Below are positions 8,330 to 16,121 of a DNA stretch of 64,000 nucleotides, piece after piece. Below the pieces are notes generated by a model, which was not told the DNA's origin, searched no databases, and worked only from the letters and a program-made list of their open reading frames with translations. How positions within the stretch are numbered: the stretch's first letter is position 1; each line of letters begins with the position of its first letter. The DNA is from Muribaculaceae bacterium (GTDB lineage Bacteria > Bacteroidota > Bacteroidia > Bacteroidales > Muribaculaceae): assembly GCA_017557425.1 (NCBI GenBank), contig JAFYYU010000001.1, forward strand, positions 1 through 64,000, given 5' to 3'. Both the position numbers and the translations under genes were made by a program.

Positions 8330-9109
8330 ATGGATATGAAAAAAATCTGTTTGATATTGATGAGCATGATGGCCTTGGGTGGCTACGCCCAGCAGGGCTA
8401 TCCCGAGGAACTGTTGACATATGATGAAACCAGCGCCATAACAGTTTCATTCAAGGGTAAGGCACCCGGTATCTGTGATTTCATAACGTCCTTGTTCCCC
8501 GAAGATGATTGCCTGTTTTTTATGGATAGCGGGGATTTTATCGATGCCTGGTTCCACTATCTGAACAACGAGAAGCAGGAAGAGAACTCTGAAATTATCG
8601 TGGATAAGAAGAACGGGTATGTGTACCAGGCTTCTGAATACGATGATGAAGATGAGGGCGAGTCCCATCATATAACATCATTTTATGAGATGTGCTACTG
8701 GAACTGTGCCGATGGCAAACACAAGCTGTTTGCAATGACTTGCAATTCTATGGAAAACGGCCGTTATGTCGAGGGTCAAACCACAGGGATGGCTCTCCAC
8801 CTCTATGATAACGCCCGGCACGTCATGTGGGACATTCCTGAGGCAGACCTTGGGGCCGAAGTGGATCCGGGAACCGACGAGTGCTATGAATATAACGCAG
8901 AAACCAAATTGTATTACGTCAGGGATCGGGAGACGGGAGAGCCGCTGACATTGACCGATGAAGAATTTTATCGCTGGCTCGATGAGAGGCCAGTTGTGGT
9001 CTATCGTCTGCCCAAACAGGGCAAAGACATCATTGCCGAGATTCATCGCGCCAACCGTACCGACACGGTGAAGCTGGTGTGGAACGGCATGCGGTTCGAC
9101 AGAGAGTAG
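8330..9109 (+). CDS. Exported protein of unknown function
   Basis: 259 residues from the ATG at 8330 (a second ATG at 8336 gives MKKICLIL and an equally good signal peptide). Signal peptide to about residue 20 (GGYAQQ). The mature part is acidic, rich in Tyr and Trp, with no motif I recognise. It ends 24 bp before the convergent phosphodiesterase gene. Base composition is a little more AT-rich than its neighbours at the 5' end. Confidence 0.65.
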   Translation: MDMKKICLILMSMMALGGYAQQGYPEELLTYDETSAITVSFKGKAPGICDFITSLFPEDDCLFFMDSGDFIDAWFHYLNNEKQEENSEIIVDKKNGYVYQASEYDDEDEGESHHITSFYEMCYWNCADGKHKLFAMTCNSMENGRYVEGQTTGMALHLYDNARHVMWDIPEADLGAEVDPGTDECYEYNAETKLYYVRDRETGEPLTLTDEEFYRWLDERPVVVYRLPKQGKDIIAEIHRANRTDTVKLVWNGMRFDRE

Positions 9110-9133
9110 TGAATATTTCCAAGTTCGGGAAGA

Positions 9134-10126
9134 TTATTGTCCAAGGATTTTGCGGGCTTGGGTGGTGCCGTCGCTCAAGTGCTCGACGCTGATGTAGATG
9201 CCACCCGGGAGGTTATCCTTATCCACGCTCATGCCGGTCATCGTGTACCGGTCGGTAGCCGTGACGGTGACGTCGTCAGGCAAGGTTTCTTCAACCCCGT
9301 CGTCTCCCCAATCGATGTCTTCGAGTTCGGGCATCTCGTCGGGCCGTAGCGAGTTGCAGGTCATCATGTGTACACCCATGTTGCCATACTTCAGGTAGTT
9401 GGCCTTGCTGTCCACGGTCCACATGGCTACATGGAGCCCCATCCGGTGGAACGTCCTGACGGTGTAGGCGTCAAAGTTGCCGATCGAGATGCTCGGGTTG
9501 AGGCCGTACTGGCGGCACCACTCCTCGTTGCCGGCCCAGTTGGCGTTGCACAGCCACTGACGGGTGAACTGGGGATAGTTTTCGGCGATATACTCCTGGG
9601 AATTCTTCATCGACGTGAGAAAGATGACCTTGTCGGCCAAGCCCTGGTCTATGACCAGGTGGGCAAGGCCCTCGAAGTTGCTCATGTCGTTGCTGTTGAT
9701 GCCCGTGGTCCACTTCAATTCGATGACGGGAAAGACGCCCTTCTCGACACAGATGGCCAGATACTCGTCCACGGTGCAGATGTGGCCCGTGTAGGTCACG
9801 CCGCCGCGCGTCTGGCGATATTCCTCGGCACGCAGCTCGGCCAGGGTGGCATTGGCCACGGTGAGGTTGCCGCCCACACGGTTGGTCGTCTCGTCGTGGC
9901 TGATGACATAGAAGCCGTCCTTGGTCACACGCACGTCACACTCCAGCCCGTCATAGCCGTACACATCGACACCGTTGCGGAAGGCCTCAGCCGTGTTCTC
10001 CACACCGATATTGCAGCCGCGATGGCCCACAAACAGCGGTTTCCATGCCCATGCGTCAACCGCCAGTGCCAACACTATCAGTAAAGTGAAAAGTCGTCTC
10101 ATCGTCATAGTCGTTTTGGTTGTCAT
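9134..10126 (-). CDS. Glycerophosphodiester phosphodiesterase, exported
   Basis: 330 residues from the ATG at 10126; ATGs at 10108 and 10102 also give a good signal peptide (RRLFTLLIVLALAVDAWA). The GDPD domain shows GHRGCNIGVENTAEAF (catalytic HRG and the N-T motif), ECDVRVTKDGFYVISHDETTNR (E-x-D metal ligands and H-D) and PVIELKW. It would hydrolyse glycerophosphodiesters to glycerol-3-phosphate and an alcohol in the periplasm or at the surface. After the catalytic domain comes a tail ending LPGGIYISVEHLSDGTTQAR-K, which resembles the end of secretion-type C-terminal domains of Bacteroidota (GxYI...RK). That link is inference. Confidence 0.88.
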   Translation of the reverse strand: MTTKTTMTMRRLFTLLIVLALAVDAWAWKPLFVGHRGCNIGVENTAEAFRNGVDVYGYDGLECDVRVTKDGFYVISHDETTNRVGGNLTVANATLAELRAEEYRQTRGGVTYTGHICTVDEYLAICVEKGVFPVIELKWTTGINSNDMSNFEGLAHLVIDQGLADKVIFLTSMKNSQEYIAENYPQFTRQWLCNANWAGNEEWCRQYGLNPSISIGNFDAYTVRTFHRMGLHVAMWTVDSKANYLKYGNMGVHMMTCNSLRPDEMPELEDIDWGDDGVEETLPDDVTVTATDRYTMTGMSVDKDNLPGGIYISVEHLSDGTTQARKILGQ

Positions 10127-10129
10127 GGG

Positions 10130-10137
10130 CAAAAGTA
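10130..10137 (-). promoter_or_regulatory. Candidate -7 box of the phosphodiesterase gene
   Basis: TACTTTTG on the minus strand, variant of TAnnTTTG; no convincing -33. If used, the start at 10126 would be nearly leaderless and 10108 or 10102 become likelier. Confidence 0.35.
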
Positions 10138-10180
10138 TACAAAAAAACCTAGAATTCATGACATCTACTGGTTTTTGTTG

Positions 10181-10188
10181 TAAATTTG
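10181..10188 (+). promoter_or_regulatory. Candidate -7 box of the gene at 10219
   Basis: TAAATTTG, 30 bp before the ATG; -33 element weak. Confidence 0.45.
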
Positions 10189-10218
10189 CAATATTGTTTA
10201 ACCAAACTGGTATTCGCT

Positions 10219-10449
10219 ATGAAAGATTTTCAATTATCCTTTGCCACGATCCTGAAGTACATCTCGATTGTCTTGATTGCATGCGGCGTGATCAGCTTTT
10301 TTGCCGGTTTAATTATGGGAAGCAGTACTATCTTCAGCAACTGTTTCGCCGACATCGCTTGCGGCGTGATGTTCTATGCATTGTCCATCGTGGTACATGC
10401 AGCAGCCATCTACATCAAGAAAAATACGCCTGAGAAACCTAAAGGTTAG
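10219..10449 (+). CDS. Small two-helix membrane protein
   Basis: 76 residues from the ATG at 10219 (MKDFQLSFA). An upstream in-frame start at 10186 lies in the promoter and is rejected. Two hydrophobic helices (about 10-33 and 42-62) with a short loop; charged C-terminus KKNTPEKPKG. No family recognised. Its stop codon TAG (10447-10449) is part of the first unit of the heptamer array, so its C-terminus is set by the repeat. Confidence 0.6.
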   Translation: MKDFQLSFATILKYISIVLIACGVISFFAGLIMGSSTIFSNCFADIACGVMFYALSIVVHAAAIYIKKNTPEKPKG

Positions 10450-10501
10450 GTTTTAGGCGTTAGGTTTTAGGCGTTAGGTTTTAGGCATTAGGTTTTAGGG
10501 G
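10446..10501 (+). repeat. TTAGG heptamer repeat, 8 units
   Basis: Eight units in strict period 7: ttaggtt, ttaggcg, ttaggtt, ttaggcg, ttaggtt, ttaggca, ttaggtt, ttagggg. Alternation of ttaggtt with ttaggc(g/a) suggests growth in 14-bp steps. Sits between convergent genes. Confidence 0.9.
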
Positions 10502-10558
10502 GCATCCGCTTTCCTGTTGCCTGTAATCTTGGCAGCTTGGCGTGAGACCTGGGACGCT

Positions 10559-11428
10559 TTATTTCAGGTAGCGGGAGAAGAATTGCCAGATTTCCTCACC
10601 GGTATCGATGTCGGCGGTGTGCCAGCTGTGGACGCCGCCCACGACCTCGTATAACCACACGTCGCAGCCTGTGGTGGGGCTGGTGTAGCGGTGCTTGATG
10701 ACGGGATGCCCTTCGTCACCCTGCAGACTCTTGACGCGCTCCACCTGCTCGTGGGTGCAACGGTTCTTGGCCACCCAGTAGCCGATGGCGACAGGCACGG
10801 GCAGATAGGCACCCCAGCCGCCCTGGTTTTCCATATCGCCCGTCCACTCCGACACGCGGTCCTCGGTGCCGTGGATTTCCATCAGGGGAATGGGATGCGG
10901 GGCGTCGAGCTGCTGATATATCCATGCCATCGTCAGGCCGGCAATAGGGGCCACGGCCTTGAAGGTCGACTGCTTGCTGTAGGCCATCAGGTAGCACATC
11001 TCACCGCCGTTGGACATCCCCGTGAGGAAGGTATTCTCACGGCTCAGTCGGTAACGCTTCTGGACATGACGCGCCATGCGGCACAAGGCCTTGACGTCAT
11101 CCACTTTCCACCCTTGCTGGAAGGGATAACCCACATTCCAACTGGGCTCTCCCTGGGGGTCTTTCAGTCCCTGAGGCAGGCAGACGGCAAAGCCGTGGCG
11201 GTCGGCAGCGGCAAGCATGGGATTCTCGCGCCAGATGCCCGCCCCATAGCCGTGCAGGATAAAAACCAGCGGGGCGCCGGCACTCAGACCGTCGGGCAGG
11301 TACACCGCCATGTGACGCATGTGGCCATCGACCTTGACCGAGTCATCGACAAAGGTCCCCGCGCGGCAAGGCAGAAAGCACAGCGGCAGCAGCAGAGCCG
11401 CAAGAGCCGATAAGAGATGACGGTTCAT
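10559..11428 (-). CDS. CE1/PHB-depolymerase-like esterase, exported
   Basis: 289 residues. Signal peptide (about 1-23), then an alpha/beta-hydrolase of the esterase-PHB/LpqC type: FILHGYGAG (oxyanion loop), FLTGMSNGGEMCYLMA with the nucleophile in GMSNGG, EIHGTEDRV (Asp region), GGVHSWHT (catalytic His near residue 267). Related enzymes cut feruloyl, acetyl or polyhydroxyalkanoate esters. Its ATG overlaps the stop of the upstream permease gene by 4 bp (11425-11428), which predicts translational coupling, though the functional link of a uracil permease with an esterase is unclear. Confidence 0.85.
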   Translation of the reverse strand: MNRHLLSALAALLLPLCFLPCRAGTFVDDSVKVDGHMRHMAVYLPDGLSAGAPLVFILHGYGAGIWRENPMLAAADRHGFAVCLPQGLKDPQGEPSWNVGYPFQQGWKVDDVKALCRMARHVQKRYRLSRENTFLTGMSNGGEMCYLMAYSKQSTFKAVAPIAGLTMAWIYQQLDAPHPIPLMEIHGTEDRVSEWTGDMENQGGWGAYLPVPVAIGYWVAKNRCTHEQVERVKSLQGDEGHPVIKHRYTSPTTGCDVWLYEVVGGVHSWHTADIDTGEEIWQFFSRYLK

Positions 11429-12627
11429 GCTTCTTTGGTCTTGGGGAGGATAAGGTTGAGGAGAACACCCGCTACTGCGGCAAGGCCGATACCGCTCAAC
11501 GAGAAGGAGCCCATCGGAATGACGGCGCCGCCGATGCCCAGCGTCAACGTCACGCTGACAATGATGATGCTGCGCGTCTGGTTCAGATCAACCTTGCTGC
11601 GCACCAGGTTCTGGATGCCCACCGAGGCAATGGAGCCGAACAGCAACAGCATGATACCGCCCAAGACGGCTGTGGGGATGCTCTGCAGCAGGGCACTCAG
11701 CTTGCCGATGACTGAAAAAACGATGGCTGTGCCCGCAGCGATGCGGATCACCACTGGAGAGGTGATGCGGGTAATCTGCATAGCGCCCGTTACCTCGCTG
11801 TAGGTCGTCACGGGAGGGCCGCCAAAAAGGGATGCCGCCAGGCAAGCCAGTCCGTCGCCCAACATGGTGCGGTGCAGACCGGGGTCCTTGACAAAATCCT
11901 TGTCGGCCACAGCGCCCACCACATAAACGTCGCCGATATGTTCAATTACGGGCGCAATGGCAACGGGTATCATGAACACGAAGGGTTGCCAAGCGAATTG
12001 CGGCAACCGGAAATGAGAAACGCTCTGCGGCAGAGAAAACCACGAGGCGTTGCTCAAGGCCGACACATCGACCAGCCCCATCAGCCAAGCAACGGCATAT
12101 CCCACGATGATACCGCACACAACAGGGACCAACTTGAGCAGCCCCTTGCCAAAGACCAAGACGACAATCGCGGTCAAGAGTGAAACGAAAGCCAGGAGCC
12201 AATTTTCCTGAGCCATGTTGACGGCGGCAGGCGCCAGCGAGAGTCCGATGCAGATAATCACCGGGCCGATGACAACGGGCGGGAACAGCCTATCCAACAG
12301 TCGCCGGCCCTGCCATTTAACGAGCGCCGACATGATGAAATAGACCAGCGCAACGCCCATGATGCCCGCCAGCGTGCCCGGCATGCCCCACTGCTGGGAC
12401 GCCGAGATGATGGGGGCGATAAAGGCGAAACTGGAGCCCAAAAAAATGGGCACCTTGCCCTTGGTAACCATGTGAAAGATAAAAGTGCCGATACCAGCCG
12501 TGAACAAAGCGGCTGCAGGGTCAAGACCAACGAGAAGGGGTACCAGAACCGTAGAGCCAAAGGCTACAAAGAGGAACTGAATGCCCACGATGGTTTTTCT
12601 AGAAGGTGAAAGATTGGCGGTTTCCAT
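11425..12627 (-). CDS. uraA: Uracil/xanthine permease (NCS2 family)
   Basis: 400 residues from the ATG at 12627 (METANLSPSRKT). A longer reading from a TTG at 12645 is possible but less likely. About 12-14 hydrophobic helices. It shows the two NCS2 acidic motifs: APVIEHIGDVYVVG and TTYSEVTGAMQIT, which correspond to the substrate-binding glutamates of UraA. It would import uracil (or another nucleobase) with protons across the inner membrane. Overlaps the downstream esterase gene by 4 bp. The gene symbol is by family; specificity could also be xanthine. Confidence 0.85.
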   Translation of the reverse strand: METANLSPSRKTIVGIQFLFVAFGSTVLVPLLVGLDPAAALFTAGIGTFIFHMVTKGKVPIFLGSSFAFIAPIISASQQWGMPGTLAGIMGVALVYFIMSALVKWQGRRLLDRLFPPVVIGPVIICIGLSLAPAAVNMAQENWLLAFVSLLTAIVVLVFGKGLLKLVPVVCGIIVGYAVAWLMGLVDVSALSNASWFSLPQSVSHFRLPQFAWQPFVFMIPVAIAPVIEHIGDVYVVGAVADKDFVKDPGLHRTMLGDGLACLAASLFGGPPVTTYSEVTGAMQITRITSPVVIRIAAGTAIVFSVIGKLSALLQSIPTAVLGGIMLLLFGSIASVGIQNLVRSKVDLNQTRSIIIVSVTLTLGIGGAVIPMGSFSLSGIGLAAVAGVLLNLILPKTKEA

Positions 12628-12670
12628 TGCTTTGCTTGTAACCAAACAGTATGCGATTATATTGCGGTCA

Positions 12671-12700
12671 CAAAGTTACAACACTTTTTCGGCACAACAA
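12671..12700 (-). promoter_or_regulatory. Promoter of the uracil permease gene
   Basis: Minus strand TTG (12700-12698), 19-bp spacer, TAACTTTG (12678-12671). Leader about 37 nt. Confidence 0.65.
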
Positions 12701-12731
12701 CATGGTTGACATCAAAAAACATCAACACACG

Positions 12732-14465
12732 TCAGTCCTCAAACACCAGAATATCGATGAGGGCCGTGATATCGGCTATATTAACAGCGCCATCTTTTTT
12801 CACATCCAACTTGTAAGGGTTGATGACCGTCCCGTCTATATCCAGCAGATAATCAATAAGAGTCGTCACATCTTTGATGTTTACCACATGGTCAAAATTC
12901 ACATCACCACGCGGATAAGGGATAAAGACATTGGCATCCAGATAGGCAATGTGGCGAGACCACCAGTCACGCAGGTACTCCAGCTCGGTATCAAAATTCA
13001 GCACACGCCCACCCAGGTCCGTTCCACGACTCCATCGGGCAATCTCCCGCTGGTCGGCGCCACAACTCTTCATCCGGTCAAAATAGCGGCTGTATCGGGC
13101 CACAATGCTGTCGGGATTAAACGTGGTGGAGCGAAGTTCCCAGTAGCGCTCTGTGGCCAGGCCATGAAAACTGACGTCAGTTGCCCTGAGCCGTTTCAAG
13201 ACCTTGTGCCTCGACAGGGTCTGGGTCCAGAAATCCACTTCGGGCCCTACCAGGTCATTGTGATAGTTGGACCCCACATTACTCCAGAACTGCCCCTGTG
13301 TGCAGTCCAGATCCCAGACGGCCACGGTCAGCCGTTTGTCGGTAGCCACATCATAACAGGCATAGTACACATTCTTGCCGACGTTATCAGGAGCCTGCAA
13401 CAATGTCGTGAACAAATAATAGTCACGAAACGCAGGGATGTCGAAGTAATATTCGGCACTATCCTTAAACTCAGCATCAGTGGCATTCACAGCAAACGAT
13501 ATGGCATCATAGAGTGTCCTGAAATTGGTGGGGGAGACATCGTCGATATTAGGATATTTCACGTAGAATTCGTCCCAATTCTTCTTGTTGGCATTCACAT
13601 CAGCAAGAGCGCTGAACAAGGTGACGTTGGTCAACGACATCGGTTTCCACAGCCCGCCATGGAACTCGCCCTGCTCATAATCATATTGCTTGAGTTTCAA
13701 CTGCTGGCGGTCCATGTGTTCATTCAGGCTATAAATGCCCATGTACTCGTCGTTAAGGAAGACCTCGACGAAATCCCCGCGCACATAGTTGTAGGGTGTC
13801 TTCGGCTCATAGGAGGCATAATAGGGCGGATTGGCAAAATCGACCCAGATATCCTTGGAAACCCTGTTGCGGACACGGGAAAAATCGACCTGACCGGCAT
13901 CCAGCCGCCAATGGAAATCACTGCGAAGGCCAAAAAACGACATGTTCTTCTTGCTGCCGTCCTCGTTGTAGAATTTCAGGTGGAAATTATGTTTCTTACG
14001 GTCGGATCCCGCCGTTGAACTTCCGGCCCACCGCACGCGCGATGACAGGGTTTCCTGACTGGATGAGTCGGGATGGGTATATACTACCGTTCCTGTCGCA
14101 TAGGGCCTTTTTTTGTAATTCCCGTAAATCTGGATCACGGGCCAATAAGTGAACTGGATATTGGCATTGATGGTGTCTTCACCGCTGATGACATGCAGGT
14201 GATAGGTCGCTCCGGGCTCAACGTCGACGAAGGTGAAACAGTCGGTCACCTCAACGCCGTCGATTGAACATTGCGACACGCCTTCGTCCAGTGTCACCAG
14301 GGCCTGATAATCGGTCCCGAAGACTGCCTCCGGCACAGAGAAGAGCCAGGTCGATTTCAAGTTATCGACAGCGGCCTTCTTGCCATTGATGGTCACTTGC
14401 GCCCCTGCACTCACAGGCAGCAGGCACAATAACAGTATGTTTATCCAGGTTACGTTTTTGATCAT
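12732..14465 (-). CDS. CotH-kinase family protein with C-terminal dockerin-like pair
   Basis: 577 residues. Signal peptide (about 1-22), an N-terminal beta domain (about 25-110), then a CotH-kinase domain (about 120-490): WRLDAGQVDFSRVRNRVSKD, GDFVEVFLNDEYMGIYSLNE, and VAVWDLDCTQGQFW, whose D-L-D is the usual metal-binding acidic pair. The end is a dockerin-type duplicate: RGDVNFDHVVNIKDVTTLID and KDGAVNIADITALIDIL. Studied CotH proteins are atypical protein kinases of spore coats; in Bacteroidales they are exported and often occur with dockerin repeats, function unknown. The mRNA leader is about 105 nt and holds interlocked repeats. The long reading frame on the other strand is a shadow. Confidence 0.88.
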   Translation of the reverse strand: MIKNVTWINILLLCLLPVSAGAQVTINGKKAAVDNLKSTWLFSVPEAVFGTDYQALVTLDEGVSQCSIDGVEVTDCFTFVDVEPGATYHLHVISGEDTINANIQFTYWPVIQIYGNYKKRPYATGTVVYTHPDSSSQETLSSRVRWAGSSTAGSDRKKHNFHLKFYNEDGSKKNMSFFGLRSDFHWRLDAGQVDFSRVRNRVSKDIWVDFANPPYYASYEPKTPYNYVRGDFVEVFLNDEYMGIYSLNEHMDRQQLKLKQYDYEQGEFHGGLWKPMSLTNVTLFSALADVNANKKNWDEFYVKYPNIDDVSPTNFRTLYDAISFAVNATDAEFKDSAEYYFDIPAFRDYYLFTTLLQAPDNVGKNVYYACYDVATDKRLTVAVWDLDCTQGQFWSNVGSNYHNDLVGPEVDFWTQTLSRHKVLKRLRATDVSFHGLATERYWELRSTTFNPDSIVARYSRYFDRMKSCGADQREIARWSRGTDLGGRVLNFDTELEYLRDWWSRHIAYLDANVFIPYPRGDVNFDHVVNIKDVTTLIDYLLDIDGTVINPYKLDVKKDGAVNIADITALIDILVFED

Positions 14466-14491
14466 ATCAGATTGCGGTTAATTAATTAAAA

Positions 14492-14561
14492 CTCCAGGGG
14501 GGCGGCAAGTGCATCGCCATGGGGACTGGAGCGGACTGCACTTGCTTGCGATGACCTCCAG
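14492..14561 (-). promoter_or_regulatory. Interlocked inverted repeats in the CotH mRNA leader
   Basis: CTCCAG (14492-14497), GCAAGTGCA (14505-14513), CTGGAG (14526-14531), TGCACTTGC (14537-14545), CTCCAG (14556-14561). The arms are arranged a-b-a'-b'-a, so the two stems cannot form as nested hairpins; they are alternatives or a pseudoknot. Confidence 0.45.
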
Positions 14562-14576
14562 CCAAACAACTCGCCG

Positions 14577-14608
14577 CAAAAATACCGTTTTTTTCGAGGA
14601 TGGGCAAA
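14577..14608 (-). promoter_or_regulatory. Promoter of the first CotH-dockerin gene
   Basis: Minus strand TTTG (14608-14605), 20-bp spacer, TATTTTTG (14584-14577). Confidence 0.7.
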
Positions 14609-14701
14609 TTTTCACAGTATCTCTTGAGCGAATTCCCCCACTCTGTAATCCCGGGACTTCTTTTTTCAGGGTTGAATGATGGTTTATTAAATCAAATGGC
14701 C

Positions 14702-14709
14702 TAATTTTG
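14702..14709 (+). promoter_or_regulatory. Candidate -7 box of namZ
   Basis: TAATTTTG; no clear TTTG at the right distance upstream. Confidence 0.4.
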
Positions 14710-14799
14710 CGTTGTGATAGTAAAACTTTTGCGTTCCACAGGGCCACAAAGGTCACTTAATGGCCTGAGGAATGCCATATTTAATAAGAGAGGACAAGA

Positions 14800-16068
14800 A
14801 TGATGAACTTAACCAAAATCTCATTATTGTTGATGTCGGCATGGCTTTCGCTCACGTCGATGACGACACTGAATGCCTGCACCACCAACAAAACAACCGC
14901 CACAGCCAGCACAACGACACCGGCCACTGACCAGCCGACGGGCACCGTCAGCAGCGAAGGTGTGGTGTTGGGTGCTGCACGCACGAGTGTATATGTTCCC
15001 CTGCTCAAGGGCAAGCGCGTGGCGCTATTGAGCAACCAGACGGGTATGGTGGGCGACAAGCACACCCTGGACCTGATGCTGGAAAACGGCGTGAACGTGG
15101 TGACCATCTTCTCGCCTGAGCACGGTTTCCGCGGCAATGCCGATGCCGGCGAACACGTGTCGAGCAGTGTGGACGAGAAAACTGGCATTCCCATCGCTTC
15201 GCTCTATGACGGCAAGTCACCCATGCCCAGCAAGGAGGTGATGGACGGCATCGACGTCATCGTCACCGACATCCAGGACGTGGGACTGAGGTTCTACACC
15301 TACTACGTGACAATGATTAATCTGATGGACGCCGCCGTGACCTACGGCAAGCAGTTCATGGTACTGGACCGTCCCAATCCCAACGGCATGTATGTTGACG
15401 GCCCCATTCTGGACATGTCGCTCAAGTCGGGCGTGGGACGTCTGCCCATCCCCACGGTACACGGCATGACGCTGGGCGAACTGGCACAGATGGCCAATGG
15501 CGAAAAATGGCTGAAAGACGGCAAGAAGTGTGACCTCACCGTTATTCCCTGCCTGAACTATACCCACCAGACGCGCTATACATTGCCCATCGCCCCGAGC
15601 CCCAACCTGCCCAATATGCTCTCCATCTACCTGTACCCCTCGATGTGCTATTTCGAGGGCACGACCGTGAGTCTGGGCCGCGGCACCGACTGGCCGTTCC
15701 AAGTCTATGGCCACCCCGACATGGCAGGCTATGACTTTGAGTTCACGCCCACCAGCCGTTTTGGCGCTAAGACACCGCCCCAAATGGACAAACTGTGCCA
15801 CGGCGTGGACCTGCACAACCTCGATGCCGAGGAAGTCATTGCGCAGGGCATCAACTTGGGCTATGTCATCGATGCCTATCGCAACCTGACCGCCGGAGGC
15901 CACCAATTCTTCCTGAAGAGCAATTTCTTTGACCTGCTGATGGGCACCACCCGTGTGCGGGAAATGATTGCCGAGGGCAAGACCGCCCAAGAAATCAAAG
16001 ACACGTGGCAAGGCGACGTTGAACTTTTCAAGGCCCAACGCAAACCCTACCTCCTCTACGACGAATAA
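14800..16068 (+). CDS. namZ: NamZ-type exo-beta-N-acetylmuramidase (DUF1343)
   Basis: 422 residues. Signal with a possible lipobox (TLNAC near residue 27), then a low-complexity Thr/Ala linker (about 29-47), then a complete DUF1343 domain: KRVALLSNQTGMVGDKHTLD, FSPEHGFRGNADAGE, DIQDVGLRFYTYY, VLDRPNPN, HGMTLGELA, FEGTTVSLGRGTDWPFQ. DUF1343 was shown to be an exo-beta-N-acetylmuramidase (NamZ) that removes MurNAc from the non-reducing end of peptidoglycan fragments. The next gene, an SSS symporter 54 bp on, could import the product; a related symporter is the MurNAc transporter of Tannerella. That pairing is inference. Confidence 0.88.
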   Translation: MMNLTKISLLLMSAWLSLTSMTTLNACTTNKTTATASTTTPATDQPTGTVSSEGVVLGAARTSVYVPLLKGKRVALLSNQTGMVGDKHTLDLMLENGVNVVTIFSPEHGFRGNADAGEHVSSSVDEKTGIPIASLYDGKSPMPSKEVMDGIDVIVTDIQDVGLRFYTYYVTMINLMDAAVTYGKQFMVLDRPNPNGMYVDGPILDMSLKSGVGRLPIPTVHGMTLGELAQMANGEKWLKDGKKCDLTVIPCLNYTHQTRYTLPIAPSPNLPNMLSIYLYPSMCYFEGTTVSLGRGTDWPFQVYGHPDMAGYDFEFTPTSRFGAKTPPQMDKLCHGVDLHNLDAEEVIAQGINLGYVIDAYRNLTAGGHQFFLKSNFFDLLMGTTRVREMIAEGKTAQEIKDTWQGDVELFKAQRKPYLLYDE

Positions 16069-16081
16069 TTTTCAGGCAAAG

Positions 16082-16117
16082 AACTAATAACTAAAGACTA
16101 AAAGACTAAAGACTAAA
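16082..16117 (-). repeat. TTAG heptamer repeat, 5 units, reverse orientation
   Basis: Plus-strand units aactaat, aactaaa, gactaaaa, gactaaa, gactaaa (one has 8 bp). On the minus strand they read TTTAGTC/TTAGTT. It fills the gap between namZ and the symporter gene, which are read in the same direction. Confidence 0.8.
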
Positions 16118-16121
16118 AAAT

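Larger units (their letters stand above)
14466..14799. other. Gene-free stretch between divergent CotH and namZ genes
   Basis: No credible ORF. It contains the minus-strand promoter 14577-14608, the structured leader 14492-14561 and a plus-strand TAATTTTG box at 14702-14709 about 90 bp before namZ. Confidence 0.65.

Noticed and set aside
10446-10501. Telomere-like or CRISPR-like array
   Set aside because: Units are 7 bp without spacers and no cas genes lie near; period and placement match the other heptamer arrays.
12651-14018. 455-codon open frame on the plus strand
   Set aside because: Antisense to the CotH-dockerin gene, whose motifs are clear; no start context or family match.
14478-14756. 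92-codon minus-strand frame in the CotH leader
   Set aside because: It covers the promoter and the interlocked repeats; no signal of coding.
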